From Cycas panzhihuaensis (Eukaryota > Cycadophyta): a stretch of DNA of 64,000 bases. Shown here in pieces: positions 59,621 to 64,000 of this stretch (the stretch's first letter is position 1; each line of letters starts with the position of its first letter). The DNA is taken from assembly GCA_023213395.1 (NCBI GenBank), contig CM041465.1:196175741-196239740 (forward strand), given 5' to 3'. Position numbers and translations under genes: made by a program. The notes beneath the pieces are model-generated. The model was not told the DNA's origin, did no database searches, and was given only the letters and a program-made list of their open reading frames with translations.

Positions 59621-61218
59621 CTTTAGGATATTGTATTAATTAAATGTGGTATAGTGGCATTTATAGTTCATTCGTGGCTAAGCTCTGTGGTTGGGTGATG
59701 TTTCTATTTGCATGGATTTTCTAGTTATTTCTACATATTTCTTTTGTCCATATGGCATCTTCCTTTCTAAGTGTGATTTAAAGTCTAATATATGGTACAT
59801 GATCCTCTGTATGGACGTGATGACCTTGCTGATAGTATCTATGTGATATCCATGTGTGTAGATTGATTGGACTTGCATTTCTAACTACTTTATAACCTTG
59901 CTTGATAATCTATCTTCTAAGCAATGGCGAGTTGGTTCTCCTATTGGTAACTAGTGTTATCAACTAGAAGATAAGAAAATTTTGGTTACATAGAACCTTA
60001 GGTAGCATTAACAGAGGTTAAATCTCCCATCCTTACTATCATATGAAGAGGTGTATGGTGTGCTAGTTTTATACTCTATGTGACGCTTAGGTTGTGGATG
60101 ACTTGCTTGGTATACTTTGCACTGTTCCTTAAGTGCTTAATGATCTATAACTATAATTTACTTCATGTATGGTAATTGTTATAGTGATTACATTTGCTTG
60201 TTATTATATCCATTGACTTATTGAGCTATCTCCTTTATGGATAGTTCCATTATGACATTGTGAGTTTAACCACTAAATCAACTATCAAGTTTCTAACCAT
60301 AAGGTTTTGTAATAGGGATTTAGGATTTTAATATTGTTACCTTATCTTTAAACTATAAAATACTTTATCATCAGATCATGATTGTGCCTTTTAATATCAA
60401 GTCATAGTGCCTTTCAATCTTATCTTATTGTAATTGCTTCAAACATTTATCATTACAAATCTTAATTTGATTAAGCCATATAATAACTCTTTATAACTAT
60501 ATACTTATTCAAACATACACACATTAATATACTTGCTTTATTTATTATAATAATCACCTATTAACATATCACTCATCATACTATATAGGCCTGCTACTTA
60601 TTTATCATATTGATATGATATTATATGTCATTTTGCTCTCAAAGGATGATCAATCCTACTTGGGTTAACATGCTCTTATTAATAATCTACTATTACTAAG
60701 TGTGAGATACAGTGGGGTATCTAGTCTCACAAAATCTCAAACATTTCTATAAGTAGATAGCCTGTATAAGTGAACTTAATTGGCAATAATTTAACTTTCA
60801 CTTCTTCATTATTTAATAGATACGATTTTATACCTATATGCTCTAGAATGTATGCATAACATGTATAAATAAATATATTAATATAAATTTAAATTAACAT
60901 ACTATTGAAAGAATGATAGATCTAGGGAATAAATTACTCACATACACACAATAGCAATGGAGAATGAAAAAGAGATGAAACAAGATATGAGAGCAAGCTT
61001 AGAGGTGAGAATGAATAATGACTCCCTCCTTGAGATTTTGCCTTTTATTATTGAGGGTGAGCATTAGGGTTAGGATTTTCCTACCTAATAATATAAACCC
61101 AAAATTACATCTAAATACACATAAAGTGCATTTCATTAAGAGACTAATGCTAATAATATATCCTAAGGTCACATAATTAATCTACATAAATGACCTCGAT
61201 ACATTAACCTCTTTCAAT
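59621..61218. other. Unassigned AT-rich region, possibly Copia-N 3' LTR at its right end
   Basis: No domain found. On the minus strand at about 61,219-61,232 a purine stretch (CATTAAGGGAAGGA) followed by TTGAAAGAGG looks like a polypurine tract and LTR start, which would make the sequence leftward a copia LTR. No second copy is in the window to confirm it. Confidence 0.3.
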
Positions 61219-61669
61219 CCTTCCCTTAATGGTGGAAGATCATTTTTGAGAAAATCTATTCTATGAGGTCTTCATTTGAGTCTCATTATTACATTGAAAT
61301 TCTAAATGACACTTTTGTAAGAAAACCTTCATGGGGAATAAAAACCCATGAACTTTCTAAGATTTATAGCCCCTTTTATAAATCAAAATGGCTAAGGTGG
61401 CTCTTTGATGTAGCCTGATAACCAAGCAGCTTAAATATACAACTTAATCTGCTGAGTCTCCATATACTATTTGGTCATCCCCTATGCCCTTTTAAGTTTT
61501 CACAGGTTCTAATTTTCTAAAACTAGTATAACCCTTATCCTTCTGTGCCTACATGGGGTTTTCACAAATAGGATAGAGCAGAGACTTACTTTTATTCTTT
61601 CTCACCCACAAGAGGTTTTCACGAAGGGAATAAAGTATGTTGATCCTGTTACCATCTTCTTTGGTTAGT

Positions 61670-62231
61670 CAAAGATGAAGGCCCTAAGGCCAAGCTGCCT
61701 TCAGAACTGTTTAAACTTCACCTTTTGTGGCTATTTAGTAAAGATATTGACCACTTGATCTACCGTGAGGTAGTATTCCAATTGAATTGTGCCATCATGA
61801 ATAAGTTCTCTAATGATGTGGACTTTTGTACTTATGTATTTGGTACAATCATGAAATATAAGATTTTTTGCCATGTAGATTGCTAATTGATTATCCACAT
61901 GAAGACTCGTAGGACTTGTTTGGGTGATATTCCATGTTTATAATAATTTTCTCAACCATATTACCTCCTTATTAGTCTCAGAAGTAATAATGTATTTAAC
62001 TTTAGCAGTTGAATTTGTAACTATTTTCTACCATCTAGATCTCCATGATATTGGTGCTATTCCAAGAAATGTTACATACATAGACGTAGATCTTCCTGTA
62101 TCTTTATCTCTCACAAAGTCTAAGTCTGTGTATGCAGAAAGCTTAAAGTCTGAATTAGGTTCATACAACAAACCATATTTTCTAGTCGTCTTAAGGTATC
62201 TCAACACTCACATTACTACTTGCCAATGATT
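61670..62231 (-). pseudogene. Copia-N RNase H
   Basis: Reads VLRYLKTTRKYGLLY, LSAYTDLDFVRDKDTGRST, TAKVKYIITSETNKEVIWLRKLL, LHVDNQLAIYMAKN and VHIIRELIHDGTIQL, the full copia RNase H pattern (YTD-D--G---D--ST; EAEY replaced by KVKY; DNQ-A; H-IRE). The catalytic Glu position reads Val-Lys, so probably inactive. One or two TAG/TAA stops. Confidence 0.75.
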
Positions 62232-62950
62232 CTACTTAGGATTTGTCATGTAATGAGCAAGAATGCTGACAGAGTGTGTAATATCAGGCCTTGTATTAGT
62301 AATGTAGATGAGACTACCTACAAGTTTCTTGTAGAGTATTATGTCTACCTCCTTAGTGTCACCTTCAACTGAGAGTTTGGTATTAGGGTCCATAGGTAAC
62401 ATCACTGGTCGAGCATCTTCTAACTGAAACTTAGTTAGAAGATTGTTGATGTATTTTTCTTGGGAGAGGGAAAATTTTCTATTATTTTGTGTTACTTTAA
62501 TTCCCAAGTAATATGTTATCAAATTGAGGTTAGACAATTCGAATGTTTTGTCAAGGTCCTTTTTCAGCTAGCTTATTGCCTGTTCACTATTACCTGTTAC
62601 TAGCATGCCATCCACAAAGACTATGAGATAAGTGACTTTATCCTTATGCCGCTTAATGAATAATGTTGTATCAATATCTTGGTAGTTACAAATCTCATAT
62701 CTAAGTTACCTCATTCTTTCAGACAACTTAGCAAACCAAGCACGAGGGGCTTGTTTAAGGCCGTACAAGGACTTTCTGAGCTTGTAAACCTTATGCTCTT
62801 GACCTTTGATCTCATATCCTTCTGGTTGAGCCATGTAAATTTCTTCTTCAAGATCAACATTGAGAAATGCAGTCTTAATATTGAGTTGGTGGATTTTCCA
62901 ACCCTGTTGAATAGCCAAGGGCACAAGAGTTCTAATTGTAGGCTAATTAG
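62232..62950 (-). pseudogene. Copia-N reverse transcriptase
   Basis: N-terminal part (62,706-62,924): HQLNIKTAFLNVDLEEEIYM (expected D-IKTAFLNG-L; the first catalytic Asp is Asn), YKLRKSLYGLKQAPRAWF. Then a frameshift; FVDGMLVTGNS at about 62,595-62,625 stands for YVDDMLVTG, the second catalytic Asp reading Gly. C-terminal part (62,232-62,537): NLITYYLGIKVTQNNRKFSL, YINNLLTKFQ and YKKLVGSLIYITNTRPDI. Two catalytic residues are lost. Confidence 0.8.
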
Positions 62951-64000
62951 TTATAGGTACAAGGACTTAAGTGTAGTTGATATCTTCCTTTTGTGTAAAT
63001 CCTTTAGTTACCAACCTCGCCTTATGTTTTTCAAGGATGCCATCTAATCTATATTTATTTTTGAACACCTATTTATTTTAAACTACCTTTCTGCCAAGTG
63101 GTAGATCAATGAGCTCCCATGTACCATTCTTGATAAGAGATTAATACTCTTCATTCATGGCATTTCTCTAAGTTATGTGCTTTACAACTTCTTGGTATGT
63201 TAGGGGCTCTTCATTAAGAGTAAGGTACAGTTCTACTAGTTCAAGCTTAGTATATAATGATTCCTACATCCTTGCTCTATGGGCATTTTAGGTGCTAGTT
63301 TTACCCACCTCATCTGATCATATGTCCTTATTGAGCTAGTGGACTTCTCAAGATCCTCGAGTTGGGAATGAGGTCCTCATTTCCTCAACTTCCTAGTTCT
63401 CATCTTGTTCATTAAAATGATTATTTTTTGAGGAGGATGTTGATGCACCTAAGGAATATGGTCCTTCTACCACTATTTTACCTTTGTCAACTGAAGGTGG
63501 AGAGAATGGTTTTTCTATAATGGCTTTACCTTTGTTAACTCTACTATTTTCAAAGGATGGTACTGGATATGTACTCATCGATTCAGAGTCATAACTTATA
63601 TCCTCTGAGGCTCTATTGTCAGCTTCCAATATTTGGAGTAATTTATATCTATCCCCCACCCTGAAATTTTAGAATCTAAACATCATACTTGATAACATGA
63701 TTATAGTGGTGTAAGGGTACTTTGGAGTCTAGTTTAAGTAACTGATCCTCTGTCTCTACAAAAATGACATCTCTGGTAACAATAATTTTTCATTGTAAAG
63801 GTATGAAGACCTTATACCCTTTCTTATCCATAGGGTATCCAACAAAGATGCCTTTAAGTGCCCTTAGCCAAAGTTTATTTCAATCTGCATCCAGAATGTG
63901 GGTATAACATGTAGAGCCAAAAATTTTAAAATAGTGAATAATGGGGGCTTATCCTAACCACTTTTCATTAGGTGCTTATACTTCCTTTGATGGGATAATA
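62951..64000 (-). pseudogene. Copia-N integrase C-terminus and linker
   Basis: From the window end: LWLKALKGIFVGYPMDKKGYKVF and IIVTRDVIFVE (the copia integrase C-terminal GYP---KGYK and V-RDV-F-E blocks), then a Ser/Lys-rich linker open at 63,393-63,659. The catalytic core is off the window. Confidence 0.75.

Larger units (their letters stand above)
61670..64000 (-). mobile_element. Copia-N: 3' half of a minus-strand copia element (truncated by the window)
   Basis: Order on the minus strand from 64,000: integrase C-terminus, linker, RT, RNase H. It is less decayed than Copia-M and a different family (LEEEIYMAQPEG and GLKQAPRAW motifs intact). Confidence 0.85.

Noticed and set aside
61924-62229. 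101-codon plus-strand ORF
   Set aside because: Shadow of the copia RNase H on the minus strand, where the YTD, DNQ and IRE motifs are found.

Overview
The window is plant nuclear DNA made of nested, mostly decayed retrotransposons. I found no intact cellular gene, tRNA, rRNA or CRISPR array. The evidence is: Ty1/copia, Ty3/gypsy and plant L1-type LINE protein domains on both strands, initiator-Met-type primer binding sites, 5-bp target-site duplications, LTRs of 0.25 to 3.2 kb, and widespread C-to-T/G-to-A decay that produces TAG/TGA/TAA stops. This fits a large-genome seed plant. A gymnosperm is a guess only; the sequence does not settle the species.

Layout, left to right. (1) 1-10,930 is GC-richer and younger. 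It is the 3' part of a plus-strand Tat-like Ty3/gypsy element ('gypsy A'), holding an antisense two-exon plant-mobile-domain-like (PMD-like) gene (6,408 down to about 274), a sense type I RNase H ORF (7,551-7,973) and a 3' LTR from 8,356. A 4,027-bp gag-protease LTR element with two identical 247-bp LTRs (969-4,995) has jumped into exon 2 of the PMD-like gene. (2) 10,930-17,160 is an older minus-strand copy ('gypsy C') with its own antisense PMD-like remnant followed by decayed integrase, RNase H, RT, protease and gag. (3) 17,160-55,960 is one old minus-strand copia element ('Copia-M') split by later insertions: a LINE (19,653-26,211, 18-bp TSD), a plus-strand copia ('Copia-P', from 26,403, TSD ATTGG/ATTAG), a giant gypsy ('gypsy B', about 29,851-48,086, 3.2-kb LTRs) inside a Copia-P LTR, and a small copia remnant ('Copia-D', 49,065-52,897, TSD CTTTT). 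(4) 53,592-59,620 holds two diverged direct copies of an AT-rich repeat that look like copia LTRs, the second carrying a ~1-kb AT/AC/CT microsatellite. (5) 61,219-64,000 is the 3' half of another minus-strand copia ('Copia-N') running off the window.

The main result is an accessory module at the 3' end of the Tat-like gypsy family. After integrase the element carries a divergent pair: an RNase H ORF in the sense direction next to the polypurine tract and 3' LTR, and, about 1.1 kb away, an antisense PMD-like gene with an apparent spliced intron. The complete arrangement is readable in copies A and B with matching order, spacing and intron; copy C confirms the antisense PMD-like part. In known Tat elements the extra archaeal-type RNase H lies between RT-RNase H and integrase, so its position here is unusual. 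All three copies are broken, so function must be inferred from the family.

Coordinates of decayed domains come from conceptual translation by eye and are approximate unless tied to LTR ends, TSDs or named codons.
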